Assembly (NCBI RefSeq): GCF_009651005.1
Contig: NZ_WHVW01000003.1
Span: 165,911-229,910 of the forward strand
DNA from: Sporosarcina obsidiansis
Lineage (GTDB): Bacteria > Bacillota > Bacilli > Bacillales_A > Planococcaceae
Length of the DNA stretch: 64,000 bases
Direction of reading: 5' to 3'
The notes under the pieces were generated by a model, which was not told the DNA's origin, did not search any database, and saw only the letters and a list, made by a program, of their open reading frames with translations. Below are positions 53,722 to 63,063 of the stretch, in pieces (the stretch's first letter is position 1; the number at the start of each line of letters is the position of its first letter). The position numbers and the translations under genes were made by a program.

Positions 53722-53960
53722 GAATATCCACTCCTTTAATCAGTATCCTACCTTTCATTGTACCACCGGGGCTGGTGCGTTGCAATGGCGTTCGCGGGAC
53801 AACTGTGTCAGCTGTGCGACGAGAGACATGGATGGGTTTTCTGGTGAAATAGACCGCCATTTATAAGAAAGCGTCGACCGAAACTCCTGATTTTACCAAG
53901 AGATGAAACGATTCCGCTAATTAACTCGTAAGGAATTCATTAGAGTGGAGGTGGATGCCC

Positions 53961-55865
53961 TTGAAAAGAGTTCTAGCAGTATGTGTATTTTTGTTGGTCA
54001 TCGGACTACCAGTCAATTGGGTGGCAGCAAAATCTTATTCTATTGATGAGGTACAGATTCGAGGATGGATTGATCGCGATGGAACGATGCTGGTGAATGA
54101 ATTATTTACGTATTCATTTGATGGAGACTTTTCAAAGCTAACACGAGCCTTTCCAGCTAAGCATCGACAGCAAATTAATAAAGTATTGGCATTTGAAGTC
54201 CAGGGTGGTCAAGGTAAAGTAGGATTTGTCGAAGAAAATAATATGCGCAAGCTCCCTGTTACATTGAACAAAGAAAATTGGGAAACGAAAATATCACAAA
54301 CAAATGGAACGATTCAAGTGATGTACATTTATTACGTTGAAAACGCTGTTATTTCATATGATACATACAGTGATCTACAAATGACATTCTTTGAGAAAGG
54401 TTCGAATCATGATGTTGATATGGAGCAAGTGCAAATATCCTACGTCTTGCCTGAGGAGGTAGGGGAACAACATCTTCATGGCTATTTGTATGCTTCTAAC
54501 GCGGAAGATCCAATGATTCATAGCAATGGTATTCAATTTTATACCCCCGTATCTGAAGCCAATACAATGGCCGCAACGCGTATGCTCTTTCCTTCTTCTA
54601 TTATGACGAACCAAACTAAAAGTAAGGCGCCTATTTCATTGGAAGAAGTCGTGGCAGGTGAGGAACAAAGGGTGGAAGAGCAAGCATGGAAAGTAGCGCA
54701 AATTCCTACTTTAAAAAAAGTCGTCATTATAGGAGGTGTGCTATTCGGTCTTTTCGCATTGTTTACCTTCTGGATGCGCTCGCGAGGTAATGGGAATTTC
54801 GGAAGTATTGACTATGTGATGAAGACAGATCCGTTGTATCTCAGTTTTGTCGATCACTCTGGCATGTGGTTTAAGGGGAGTTTCTTGGCGGGTCTGTTCT
54901 CCTTGGTTGATAAAGGCGATGCGGGCGTAGAATTGACGGATAGTGCACAACGTTTTCAAGATCAACCTGGACGTCCTGTGAAAACTCTCCAGTTTCATTT
55001 GAATACGGGACCAGGGGATCTGTCCCAATTTGAACGTCAATTAGTGATCTGGTTATTTAAGGGGCGACTATCACAGAAAAAGTTTCATTTGCATGATATT
55101 GCGGAAGGCAAGGAATCTAGGTCCGCTTTGAAAAAACAGCATGCATTTGAAATAGAGCATGGTAAATGGCATGACGAAGTAAAAGGGTTATTAGTAGAGT
55201 CTGGAACATTGTCCAAACGGTTATCCTATTTCTTGAGACTACTAATGTTAGTCGTCACCGGATTGGTATCCGCATTTGCTTTGTACATCGGTGGTGACGA
55301 GGATTGGGGATGGACATTAGTTCTGCCAGCCATCTTCTTTGTCGTTTCTCTCTTTAGCATAAAAGAGAAGATTCAAAAATGGCCATCTATTATTTATTTT
55401 GTTGTCCTTCTGTTTTTAGTCAATTCGTTAACGTATGAGGATTTAGTGGTTGCACTAAGCGGATTCATTATTGTGATGTTCATCGCATTTTACTTAATCC
55501 CACCGACAGTTCTAAGTTCCAAAACAGCCCTCCATGCAAAAATGAGTATGAATAAATTCCGCAAGCAAATGAAACATGGAATGCCAGTAGGGTTATCGGA
55601 GGAAGAACAGCAACGATTTTTGATTCGAGCTTATTTGCTCAAACCATCGAATAAGAAATTGCCACGCATAGTAGGAGCGGAGACCGCAACAATTGCATTG
55701 GCTTCGTTATTTATGTTGCCGGAAGACCCGTTGCAATTCGTTCATTCTACCTGGGGACCCTCTTTAAAAGCCCAAGCGAGTAGTTCGGATGGTAGCACAT
55801 ACGATGGAGGAGGATATTCTGGCAGTGGTGGTGGTGATGGAGGAGGTGGTGCAGGGGCGGATTGA
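53961..55865 (+). CDS. DUF2207 membrane protein with Gly-rich C-terminus
   Basis: About 634 residues. A signal peptide (MKRVLAVCVFLLVIG ... NWVAA) precedes an extracellular beta-rich DUF2207 domain (QIRGWIDRDGTMLVNELFTYSFDGDF). Then come a membrane helix (about 255-275), a cytoplasmic domain, two to three helices (about 415-505) and a tail rich in Gly/Ser/Asp (YDGGGYSGSGGGDGGGGAG), as in other DUF2207 proteins. ATG 53955 is too close to GGAGGT; TTG 53961 is 8 bases away. Function unknown. Confidence 0.9.
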   Translation: MKRVLAVCVFLLVIGLPVNWVAAKSYSIDEVQIRGWIDRDGTMLVNELFTYSFDGDFSKLTRAFPAKHRQQINKVLAFEVQGGQGKVGFVEENNMRKLPVTLNKENWETKISQTNGTIQVMYIYYVENAVISYDTYSDLQMTFFEKGSNHDVDMEQVQISYVLPEEVGEQHLHGYLYASNAEDPMIHSNGIQFYTPVSEANTMAATRMLFPSSIMTNQTKSKAPISLEEVVAGEEQRVEEQAWKVAQIPTLKKVVIIGGVLFGLFALFTFWMRSRGNGNFGSIDYVMKTDPLYLSFVDHSGMWFKGSFLAGLFSLVDKGDAGVELTDSAQRFQDQPGRPVKTLQFHLNTGPGDLSQFERQLVIWLFKGRLSQKKFHLHDIAEGKESRSALKKQHAFEIEHGKWHDEVKGLLVESGTLSKRLSYFLRLLMLVVTGLVSAFALYIGGDEDWGWTLVLPAIFFVVSLFSIKEKIQKWPSIIYFVVLLFLVNSLTYEDLVVALSGFIIVMFIAFYLIPPTVLSSKTALHAKMSMNKFRKQMKHGMPVGLSEEEQQRFLIRAYLLKPSNKKLPRIVGAETATIALASLFMLPEDPLQFVHSTWGPSLKAQASSSDGSTYDGGGYSGSGGGDGGGGAGAD

Positions 55866-55886
55866 CCACCGTCTGCACAGTTCTTT

Positions 55887-56273
55887 TTACCGTTGCTCTT
55901 TCAATAAATCCCGAATTTCCGTAAGTAACTCTTCTTTAATATCTAACGGTTTTTCTTCAGGTTCTTTCTCGACAGGCTCTGCTTCTTTGATCTTTAGCTT
56001 CATGAGCAAGCGAAGGAATAAGAAGATGGAGCCTGCTACAATTAGGAAATTAATAATGGATTGGATAAATTGTCCATACATGATTTTAGCGTCCTTGTAG
56101 TCGACGCTTAACCCCGAAAAATCCAGTCCACCAGATAAAATACCGATAATAGGCGTAATGATGTTATCGACAAGTGAGGAAACAATCGTGCTGAAAGCTG
56201 CACCAATCACAACACCGATGGCTAAATCGAAAATATTCCCCTTAAACGCAAATTTTTTAAAATCTTTCCACAT
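55887..56273 (-). CDS. mscL: Large-conductance mechanosensitive channel
   Basis: 128 residues. The pore helix FKGNIFDLAIGVVIGAAFSTIVSSLVDNIITPIIG and the second helix INFLIVAGSIFLFLRLLMKL match MscL, followed by a charged cytoplasmic helix. It opens under hypo-osmotic shock to release solutes. ATG 56273 follows AAAGGAA. It is convergent with the DUF2207 gene, with 21 bases between stops. Confidence 0.97.
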   Translation of the reverse strand: MWKDFKKFAFKGNIFDLAIGVVIGAAFSTIVSSLVDNIITPIIGILSGGLDFSGLSVDYKDAKIMYGQFIQSIINFLIVAGSIFLFLRLLMKLKIKEAEPVEKEPEEKPLDIKEELLTEIRDLLKEQR

Positions 56274-56367
56274 ATATATTCATTCCTTTTTTAAAATAAG
56301 TAAGCCCTATACGTACTAACAGATGGAAATGTAACATAGTATGGGCGTGGGAAGGAAGGTTATTATA

Positions 56368-56640
56368 ATGAAACTAGTAAGTAAAACCAATCTCATAGCA
56401 TTTGTGATCAAGTGGATAGGTGTCTTGATCATCCCAATTGGCTTGATCCGAAGTGTCATGATTTCTAGAGACTTACAAGTGTGGGCGGAGGAATTTGGGG
56501 AAATAGGGACTTCTGTAGATTTTCTTATTTTCCTCCAGCCCATTGTTATTGGAGTCCTGGTCATTGGGTTTGGTGAACTGATAGACATTACACACCAAAT
56601 TTCGAATCGATTGTCATCGTCAGTTAATAAAAATGAGTAG
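56368..56640 (+). CDS. Small two-helix membrane protein, unknown function
   Basis: 90 residues. Two membrane helices: FVIKWIGVLIIPIGLIRSVM and FLIFLQPIVIGVLVIGFGELI, joined by an acidic loop (QVWAEEFGEIG). ATG 56368 is 8 bases from AAGGAAGG; the frame extends 9 codons upstream, but those lack a site. I do not recognise the family. It lies between two minus-strand genes and is transcribed alone. Confidence 0.75.
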   Translation: MKLVSKTNLIAFVIKWIGVLIIPIGLIRSVMISRDLQVWAEEFGEIGTSVDFLIFLQPIVIGVLVIGFGELIDITHQISNRLSSSVNKNE

Positions 56641-56646
56641 TAGTGA

Positions 56647-57309
56647 TTAGGTTAAAGTACTTTGCCTTTTTCGCTGATAATGCTGATAGATGGAGATCGA
56701 AGCAATTAACCAGACGCCACTTGCTAGTGCGCCACCGACAATATCACTAGGGAAATGCACCCCTAAATAGATTCGACTTACAGCAATCATCATAATCATG
56801 ACAGTAGCTATACTAACGACTGCTACATGACCCCAAGTCGTCCGTAAATTTCGCCAAATAATATAAGCAAGTATCGTATATAAACTAAATGCCATCATCG
56901 TATGACCACTTGGAAAGCTGTAACCTCCAATATCGATCAAACGATGAAAATTGGGACGTTCACGCTTGAAAACGAATTTCATTATTTGGTTGATAATCCC
57001 TGTGCCGGCTATAACGACGACTAACAAAAAGGCTTGTGCACGATAACCTTTCCAATAAAGCCATGCCAGACCAGTTAATGAAAAGAGAACAACGATAGAA
57101 GTGGAACCAACGTTAGTGAAAATCTTCATTACGGTTGTCAGCCACGGAGATTCAGTTCCCTGCACGAGATCAATAACGGATTCATCAAAACTTGTAATCG
57201 TCTGTAAATGAATCGACCTAGCGACAAAAGCAAACAAACCAGTTAAAACAGCACAAATAAACCAAGTGAGCAACAAACGAAACGATAGTCCTCGCACAAC
57301 AAATAACAT
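56647..57309 (-). CDS. PAP2-family phosphatase (lipid phosphatase)
   Basis: A 220-residue membrane phosphatase with about six helices and the three-part PAP2 signature: KFVFKRERPN, YSFPSGHTMMA, SRIYLGVHFPSDIVGG. Likely substrates are undecaprenyl diphosphate (BcrC/PgpB-like) or phosphatidate. ATG 57309 abuts AGAAAGG with no spacer, so GTG 57297 is an alternative start; neither is ideal. It is a lone gene. Confidence 0.9.
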   Translation of the reverse strand: MLFVVRGLSFRLLLTWFICAVLTGLFAFVARSIHLQTITSFDESVIDLVQGTESPWLTTVMKIFTNVGSTSIVVLFSLTGLAWLYWKGYRAQAFLLVVVIAGTGIINQIMKFVFKRERPNFHRLIDIGGYSFPSGHTMMAFSLYTILAYIIWRNLRTTWGHVAVVSIATVMIMMIAVSRIYLGVHFPSDIVGGALASGVWLIASISIYQHYQRKRQSTLT

Positions 57310-57438
57310 CCTTTCTTCTGCACTATATTGTGAAGGAATGCTAAAAAAATGTACAGTAAAACGTCAATTACTTTCAAGCCAAATGAGTGTTTGAAAGAGG
57401 CCTAAAAAGGTATAGTAATGAAAAAGGAGTGTTGCCTT

Positions 57439-57768
57439 ATGCAAGAAATCTATACAACAGAAGAATGGGATGATCTTCTTGAACAATCCAATGAAGTACC
57501 CGTCCTTTTGATGAAGCACAGCTCTACCTGCCCGATCAGTTCAGCTGCATTTAATGCGTATCATCATGTAGAGACAGATTTGCCGAAGTACTATTTAGTC
57601 GTTCAAAAAAGCCGACCTCTGTCACGAGAAATCGAGCAAGACATGCAAATTCGCCATGAATCACCGCAACTTTTTTTATTGAAAGATGGCAAAGTGGTCT
57701 GGCAAGCTACTCATTATTCTATTCGTGAACCTGCTATTACACAGGCCATCCAAGAATATTATGCTTAA
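57439..57768 (+). CDS. ytxJ: YtxJ, bacillithiol-linked monothiol redox protein
   Basis: 109 residues of thioredoxin-like fold. One cysteine in the motif STCPIS takes the place of the CXXC, as in YtxJ proteins thought to work with bacillithiol as a monothiol bacilliredoxin. The ESPQLFLLKDGKVVW segment includes the cis-proline loop. ATG 57439 follows AAAAGGAG; seven upstream codons in frame (from 57418) overlap that site. It is monocistronic here. Confidence 0.88.
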   Translation: MQEIYTTEEWDDLLEQSNEVPVLLMKHSSTCPISSAAFNAYHHVETDLPKYYLVVQKSRPLSREIEQDMQIRHESPQLFLLKDGKVVWQATHYSIREPAITQAIQEYYA

Positions 57769-57869
57769 TGGTTTGTAAAAAGAGTTAGCAATGAATGTGT
57801 TACTCACTATAATAAAAGGATTACGCTAGATTAACGGTAACGAACCCCTATCCTTTTGTCTTTGAGCTG

Positions 57870-57904
57870 AACGTACTCCGGTATAATGGGGTGCGTTTTT
57901 TTGT
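57870..57904 (+). terminator. Terminator upstream of des
   Basis: A 10-bp stem AACGTACTCC/GGGGTGCGTT (two G-U pairs) followed by seven T's. It may end ytxJ transcription 100 bases downstream of the stop. Confidence 0.7.
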
Positions 57905-57927
57905 TTTCATTCGTACCATCATCAATA

Positions 57928-57963
57928 TGACATTTGTCACTTCAAAGTTATGACATCTATGTC
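57928..57963 (+). promoter_or_regulatory. Tandem palindromes, probable DesR operator of des
   Basis: TGACATTTGTCA (57928-57939) and GACATCTATGTC (57952-57963) are two palindromes with centres 24 bases apart, about 70-100 bases upstream of the des start. DesR controls des from a pair of adjacent sites in B. subtilis, so these are the natural candidates here. The -10/-35 boxes are not clear; TACTAG at 57998 is one possible -10. Confidence 0.65.
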
Positions 57964-58030
57964 TACCCCTGCTTTCAAATAAAAGATATTCTTAATGTAC
58001 TAGCAAACCCAATAGGAGGGACATTCAAAT

Positions 58031-59077
58031 ATGAGTAAAGAGAAAACGAAACAGCTACACAAAGATGTTGCGCCTTTCGCGAAGTCAGACGTAAAGAAGA
58101 GCGTTATTCAGTTACTGAACACGATACCGCCTGTTTTTATTTTATGGTTCTTGGCATATCAAAGCTTAAAAGTTTCTGTAGTTTTAACAGTTGCCCTAGC
58201 CATCGTAGCTGCATTCTTTGTAGTCCGCACATTCATTATCTTTCATGACTGTACGCACGGTTCATTCTTCCCCAATAAAAAAGCAAATAATATTGTTGGA
58301 ACAATCACCGGCGTGCTGACATTATTTCCTTATGAAAAATGGAAAAGAGAGCACTCCATCCACCATGCAACTAGTTCGAATCTAGATAAACGCGGTGTAG
58401 GAGATATTTGGGTAATGACAGTGGAAGAATATACACAAGCTTCTAAATTAGAACGCCTTGGATATCGTTTCTATCGTAGTCCCCTTGTTTTGTTTGGCTT
58501 AGGGCCTTTGTATTTAGTATTAATCTCTGGGCGTTTAAACCGTAAAGATGCACGCAAGAAAGAGCGTTTGAACACTTATTTAATAAATGTGATTCTTGTT
58601 GTGCTGTATAGCGCGATGATCTGGTTCATCGGCTGGCAGGCATTCCTTTTGATCCAAGGTACGATGATGTTCACAGCTGCAATGCTTGGGATTTGGCTAT
58701 TTTATATCCAACACACATTTGAAGACTCTTATTTTGAAGAGGAGTCTGATTGGGATTACGTAAAAGCAGCAGTAGAAGGCAGTTCATACTACCAATTGCC
58801 GCGTATTCTGCAATGGGCTACCGGCAACATCGGATTTCACCATGTTCACCATTTAGCTCCACGTGTACCGAATTATAATCTAGAAATGGCACATGAATTG
58901 ACACCGCCATTGCATAAAGCAACAACGATTACGTTGAAAACAAGTCTGGAATCGCTACGCTACCGTGTGTATGATCCAGCAAATAAAAAGTTCATTACGT
59001 TTAAAGAAGCAAAACGATATATGTCAAATAAAAACTTATCGATTGATTTGAAAGCAAAGCGCACAAGATTTGAATAA
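58031..59077 (+). CDS. des: Acyl-lipid fatty-acid desaturase
   Basis: 348 residues. A membrane di-iron enzyme that adds a double bond to acyl chains of membrane lipids at low temperature. The three histidine boxes are present: HDCTHGSFF, REHSIHHATS and GFHHVHHLAP, with four or more membrane helices between. ATG 58031 follows ATAGGAGG. desK and desR follow, which in B. subtilis switch des on when the membrane becomes ordered. Confidence 0.96.
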   Translation: MSKEKTKQLHKDVAPFAKSDVKKSVIQLLNTIPPVFILWFLAYQSLKVSVVLTVALAIVAAFFVVRTFIIFHDCTHGSFFPNKKANNIVGTITGVLTLFPYEKWKREHSIHHATSSNLDKRGVGDIWVMTVEEYTQASKLERLGYRFYRSPLVLFGLGPLYLVLISGRLNRKDARKKERLNTYLINVILVVLYSAMIWFIGWQAFLLIQGTMMFTAAMLGIWLFYIQHTFEDSYFEEESDWDYVKAAVEGSSYYQLPRILQWATGNIGFHHVHHLAPRVPNYNLEMAHELTPPLHKATTITLKTSLESLRYRVYDPANKKFITFKEAKRYMSNKNLSIDLKAKRTRFE

Positions 59078-59080
59078 ATT

Positions 59081-59112
59081 GGCGAGAGAAGGACTTCCTT
59101 CTCCGCCTTTTT
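59081..59112 (+). terminator. Terminator of des
   Basis: GGCGAGAGAAGG pairs with CCTTCTCCGCC (one-base bulge), followed by TTTTTAA. It separates des from desKR. Confidence 0.8.
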
Positions 59113-59188
59113 AATTTGCACGATCGATTCAGAAGGTGAAGAGTGCAAATATTTGTTACAATGAATGAAAGGATGGCGATGAGAACCT

Positions 59189-60316
59189 ATGCACAGCTGG
59201 TACAGTATTTTCCCAAAAAGTCCATGGCTCAGCATTTATGCATGGGTCGTATTTTGTATACTACCTTTCTTTTTTATTTTACGCACTGCTTCACCGATTG
59301 ACTTAACAATCGGTTTTACACTATTAGTATTCTTTTTCCTATCCTACTACTTTTCCGTGAAGTCCCAGAGTGGCTTAATGTATATGTGGATTAGTTTTGA
59401 AATAGTAATTACAGTTGTGATGACCTTGTTATTCGGTTATGTATATTTGTCAATTTTTATTGCATTCTTCATTGGGAATATTCGAAATCCAATTGGGTTC
59501 TTCATTATTTACGGCTTACATATTGCGATTTTGATCGGTGCAGTTGTTGCAGGTTTTTTTATAGAAATCGATCTGTTTCTTCCACAGATTCATTTTATAA
59601 TCGTTTCTATTATTGGTGTCGTTTTGCTACCGTTCAACTTATATAATCGGCAGAAACGCGATCGACTACAAGATCAGCTGATAGTGGCGCAAGAACGTAT
59701 TTCAGAGTTGACGATTGTGCAGGAACGTGAACGAATTGCAAGGGATCTTCATGATACGCTCGGCCAAAAGCTGTCCATGATCGGGTTAAAAAGTGATTTA
59801 GCTATGCGTTTGATGGAACGCGATGCACAGGCAGCAGTAGCGGAAATTCAAGATATTCGGCAAATCTCCAGCACTGCTTTAAAAGAAGTCCGTGTTTTAG
59901 TCAGTGGTATGCGTCGTATAAAGCTAAGAGATGAGCTCGTTCGTGTTCAGCAATTACTAAAAGCTGCAGAAATAGAAGTGAAGTTGGAGGGAGACCCGAA
60001 CTTCCCCGACATGTCACCTATTGTGGAAAATGTATTAGTTATGTGTTTAAAAGAAGCGATTAATAATGTCGTAAAGCATAGCTACGCAAAACAATGTTGC
60101 ATTGCCTTCGAACAGTCAACGAAAGAGTTCATAATTAAAGTGAAAGATAATGGCATTGGAATTGCGCAAAATGGTGTAAATCTACCGGGGAATGGGTTGG
60201 ATGGCATGCAAGAACGCCTAGAATTTGTCAATGGCAGTCTGTCGATCACGAGTCTTGAAGGAACGCAGGTCACGATTACCGTTCCAGCCGTTTTGAAACA
60301 AATAAAGGAAGGATGA
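59189..60316 (+). CDS. desK: Membrane-fluidity sensor histidine kinase
   Basis: 375 residues. The N-terminal 150 residues form four to five membrane helices, the thermosensor. The phosphorylated His is in ERERIARDLHDTLGQKLSMIGLK, and the HATPase part has EAINNVVKHS, VKDNGIGI and GNGLDGMQERL. It is a HisKA_3 kinase whose output is phosphotransfer to DesR and dephosphorylation of it. The ribosome site (AAAGGATGG) is rather distant from ATG 59189. The end overlaps the preceding reading frame start of desR. Confidence 0.94.
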   Translation: MHSWYSIFPKSPWLSIYAWVVFCILPFFFILRTASPIDLTIGFTLLVFFFLSYYFSVKSQSGLMYMWISFEIVITVVMTLLFGYVYLSIFIAFFIGNIRNPIGFFIIYGLHIAILIGAVVAGFFIEIDLFLPQIHFIIVSIIGVVLLPFNLYNRQKRDRLQDQLIVAQERISELTIVQERERIARDLHDTLGQKLSMIGLKSDLAMRLMERDAQAAVAEIQDIRQISSTALKEVRVLVSGMRRIKLRDELVRVQQLLKAAEIEVKLEGDPNFPDMSPIVENVLVMCLKEAINNVVKHSYAKQCCIAFEQSTKEFIIKVKDNGIGIAQNGVNLPGNGLDGMQERLEFVNGSLSITSLEGTQVTITVPAVLKQIKEG

Positions 60317-60321
60317 TAGAT

Positions 60322-60939
60322 GTGATCCGCATTGTGATAGCAGAAGACCAGGGAATGTTGCTCGGTGCATTAGGGTCTTTATTAAATTTAGAAGAAGACA
60401 TGGAAGTAGTGGGGATGGCGAAAAACGGGCAGGAAGCCGTAGATTTGGTCAAAGAGTTGAAGCCTGATATTTGTATAATGGATATTGAAATGCCTATTAA
60501 AACAGGCTTAGATGCAGCAGAGGAATTACAGGATGTGGATTGTCAGATCATCATTTTGACAACATTTGCTAGAGGAGGTTATTTCGAACGTGCACGTAAT
60601 GCAGATGTGCGTGGATACCTACTAAAAGATAACCCTATAGAAGAGCTCGTGAAATCAATTCACTCCATTATCAATGGTCGTCGAATTTACGCTCCTGAAC
60701 TAATTGATATGGTATTTGACATGAAAGAGGAAGATAAAAACCCATTAACAGAGCGAGAATGTCAAGTTCTGAAGCTCGTGTCGGAAGGGAAGACAACGAA
60801 ACAAATTGCGGCTGAATTGTATTTATCACCGGGAACGGTACGAAATTATGTATCTACTATTTTAGATAAACTTGGTGTGCGAAATCGTATTGAAGCCATT
60901 TCAATGTTTCAGGAGAAAGGCTGGTTTACTAACTGCTGA
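60322..60939 (+). CDS. desR: Response regulator of des, NarL/LuxR type
   Basis: 205 residues. The receiver begins IRIVIAEDQGMLLGALGSLLNLEED and the phosphorylated Asp is in CIMDIEMPIKTG; the output is a LuxR-type HTH (LTERECQVLKLVSEGKTTKQIAAEL). The ATG at 60313 directly abuts AAGGAAGG, so GTG 60322 (9 bases away) is the better start and matches the DesR N-terminus. The phosphorylated dimer activates des, probably at 57928-57963. Confidence 0.94.
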   Translation: MIRIVIAEDQGMLLGALGSLLNLEEDMEVVGMAKNGQEAVDLVKELKPDICIMDIEMPIKTGLDAAEELQDVDCQIIILTTFARGGYFERARNADVRGYLLKDNPIEELVKSIHSIINGRRIYAPELIDMVFDMKEEDKNPLTERECQVLKLVSEGKTTKQIAAELYLSPGTVRNYVSTILDKLGVRNRIEAISMFQEKGWFTNC

Positions 60940-60993
60940 CTTCCACATACAATGATTTTGCGAGCATGTTACTACAAGGGAGAGATCAATGGG

Positions 60994-62304
60994 ATGAATA
61001 ATCTTACACAAAGTGAATGGCTTTCTAAATTACCTTTATTACAGGAAGTTATGGAAAAGAAAGAAGTCTTATGGAAAAACCCATTAATAGAACCCACAAC
61101 TGCAGGTCTTGCCAAGACAAGCTTATCACAAGAAGATGTGACGGATGCTCGTCAACGACTGGAAAGATTTGCGCCTTACTTGGCAAAAGTTTTCCCAGAC
61201 ACGGCTGTTAATGATGGCATTATCGAATCGACGTTAACTCCTATTCCCAAGATGAAAAACGTATTGGAAAGAGATTTTGATATCAATATTCCGGGTCAGC
61301 TTCTGTTGAAACAAGACAATGCACTACCTATTTCTGGTTCCATAAAAGCTCGTGGTGGGATCTATGAAGTATTGAAGCATGCGGAAACATTAGCGATGAA
61401 GCATCAGTTACTAACCGATACATACGATTATAGGCAATTCGCTGAATCAAAGTTTCAACAATTGTTTGCGAAGCATAAAATTGCGGTAGGTTCAACAGGA
61501 AACTTGGGTTTGAGTATTGGAATTATGAGTGCCCAACTTGGTTTTAATGTAACGGTACATATGTCTGCCGATGCAAAGCAATGGAAGAAAGATTTATTGC
61601 GCTCCAAGGGTGTACATGTCGTAGAGTATAAAGATGATTATAGTAAAGCCGTGGAAGAGGGTAGACGCCAAGCAGACGCGGATCCATCTTGCCACTTCAT
61701 AGACGATGAAAATTCAACAGATCTATTCATGGGCTATGCAGTTGCTGGTGAGCGAGTTGCAGCTCAATTGAAAGAACAACATATTGTCGTGGATCAAGAC
61801 CATCCTCTTTTTGTCTACTTACCTTGTGGTGTAGGCGGGGGGCCAGGCGGTGTGGCGTTCGGTTTAAAATTGGTATTTGGTGATCATGTCCATTGTCTGT
61901 TTGCAGAGCCTACACACTCTCCGTGCATGATGATCGGCATGATGACAGGGCTACATGATAAAATCTCTGTGGCAGATTTCAGTTTGGATAATAAAACAGT
62001 AGCTGACGGTCTAGCAGTTGGCACAGCTTCTGCCTTTGTTGGTAAGACAATGGAACCTTTCCTGGCAGGTTGCTACACAGTTAAGGATCGTACATTATTC
62101 AAATTATTAAAAGAGCTAGCGGACAGTGAAAACATTTGGTTAGAGCCGTCTGCACTTGCCGGAATGGCTGGTCCTGTACAAGTTATCATGTCCAATATAC
62201 CATCGGCAGATTCTTCAAAAGCCACGCACCTTGTATGGGCAACAGGGGGGAACATGGTGCCAGAAGAGGAAATGCAAAGTTATTACCAGCAAGGAGAAAA
62301 TTAA
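60994..62304 (+). CDS. dsdA: D-serine ammonia-lyase (dehydratase)
   Basis: 436 residues. A PLP fold-type II enzyme that converts D-serine to pyruvate and ammonia. The PLP lysine is in [11 protein letters not shown], the phosphate loop is in [13 protein letters not shown], and [11 protein letters not shown] and [12 protein letters not shown] are typical of DsdA. GGGAGAG favours ATG 60994 ([12 protein letters not shown]); 14 upstream codons are in frame. No DsdC or DsdX is adjacent. It may detoxify D-serine or help use D-amino acids from cell walls. Confidence 0.95.
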   Translation: MNNLTQSEWLSKLPLLQEVMEKKEVLWKNPLIEPTTAGLAKTSLSQEDVTDARQRLERFAPYLAKVFPDTAVNDGIIESTLTPIPKMKNVLERDFDINIPGQLLLKQDNALPISGSIKARGGIYEVLKHAETLAMKHQLLTDTYDYRQFAESKFQQLFAKHKIAVGSTGNLGLSIGIMSAQLGFNVTVHMSADAKQWKKDLLRSKGVHVVEYKDDYSKAVEEGRRQADADPSCHFIDDENSTDLFMGYAVAGERVAAQLKEQHIVVDQDHPLFVYLPCGVGGGPGGVAFGLKLVFGDHVHCLFAEPTHSPCMMIGMMTGLHDKISVADFSLDNKTVADGLAVGTASAFVGKTMEPFLAGCYTVKDRTLFKLLKELADSENIWLEPSALAGMAGPVQVIMSNIPSADSSKATHLVWATGGNMVPEEEMQSYYQQGEN

Positions 62305-62331
62305 TTCGCCTTATTTCCCGGGAAATCGACA

Positions 62332-62369
62332 AAAGCTACTGAGAAGAATTTTTTCTCTGTGGCTTTTTT
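62332..62369 (+). terminator. Terminator of dsdA
   Basis: AAAGCTACTGAGAA pairs with TTCTCTGTGGCTTT (one mismatch, one G-U), followed by six T's. Confidence 0.8.
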
Positions 62370-62443
62370 AATTTATAGAGGTTAGTTCTTATTACATTTA
62401 TAAAAAAGAACAACCACATTATGTGACTGCCCTTCAGCCTATA

Positions 62444-62932
62444 TCAATGTAAATCTCGAAATACCTTCAATTTTAAAAGCCGAGGTGCCAGTAACAGTCC
62501 GATGATCGTACCACTGACTGTGGAGACTAGGAATGGTGGTAGGAAGAAAAAAGTAGTCACTGTTGTCCCCATCAAGATTTTTGCATATGGAACAGCAAAT
62601 AGGGGGGCAATAAAGCCAGTTCCAATCACTTCTCCGATACCTGCACTCCAACGTTTTTTAATTTTGTGATACAAAACGCCTGCCAAGAATGCACCTATCA
62701 TACCACCTGGAAATGCAAGTAGTGACCCAGTTCCGGTCAGCACGCGAACGAGCCCTGTCAGAAAAGCGACGATGACGGCAGCTCCTGGTCCCATGATGAT
62801 CGCAACGATCACATTGACGGCATGCTGGATTGGATACGCTCTTGCAATGCCAGCTGGAAATGAAATAAAGGCAGACCCGGCAACTGCAATTGCGACAAAC
62901 ATTGTCATAAAAATCATTTTACGTGTATTCAT
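62444..62932 (-). CDS. thiW: ThiW, ECF-type S component for a thiazole/thiamine precursor
   Basis: About 162 residues with five or six membrane helices. It starts NTRKMIFMTMFVAIAVAGSAF and contains FPAGIARAYPIQHAVNVI and GLVRVLTGTGSLLAFPGG, characteristic of ThiW. It binds a vitamin-B1 precursor (hydroxyethylthiazole suggested for the family) and couples to the general ECF ATPase module encoded elsewhere. ATG 62932 follows ATGAGGTC; seven codons upstream are in frame. It lies downstream of thiE on the same strand. Confidence 0.9.
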   Translation of the reverse strand: MNTRKMIFMTMFVAIAVAGSAFISFPAGIARAYPIQHAVNVIVAIIMGPGAAVIVAFLTGLVRVLTGTGSLLAFPGGMIGAFLAGVLYHKIKKRWSAGIGEVIGTGFIAPLFAVPYAKILMGTTVTTFFFLPPFLVSTVSGTIIGLLLAPRLLKLKVFRDLH

Positions 62933-62948
62933 GATGACCTCATTTATC

Positions 62949-62996
62949 TGCATTCAGCAGAAGACCGCCACTTCTATAAGTGGCGGGAAGAATGCA
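62949..62996 (-). other. Two-tier hairpin in the thiE-thiW gap
   Basis: Outer arms TGCATTC/GAATGCA enclose a 9-bp stem CCGCCACTT/AAGTGGCGG with a four-base loop. It lies 17 bases before thiW. On the plus strand it is followed by six T's four bases on; on the minus strand there is no U tract. No TPP riboswitch sequence is seen. It may be an RNA-processing or attenuation structure. Confidence 0.5.
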
Positions 62997-63063
62997 AGCA
63001 TTTTTTATGTTCAGTGAGAGTTCAAACTCCGGCTGCAACTATGCCGAGGTGTAATGGATTAGT

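Noticed and set aside
62949..63063. TPP riboswitch before thiW
   Set aside because: The conserved CUGAGA and ACCUGAU-type core segments are absent on the minus strand; only a hairpin is seen.
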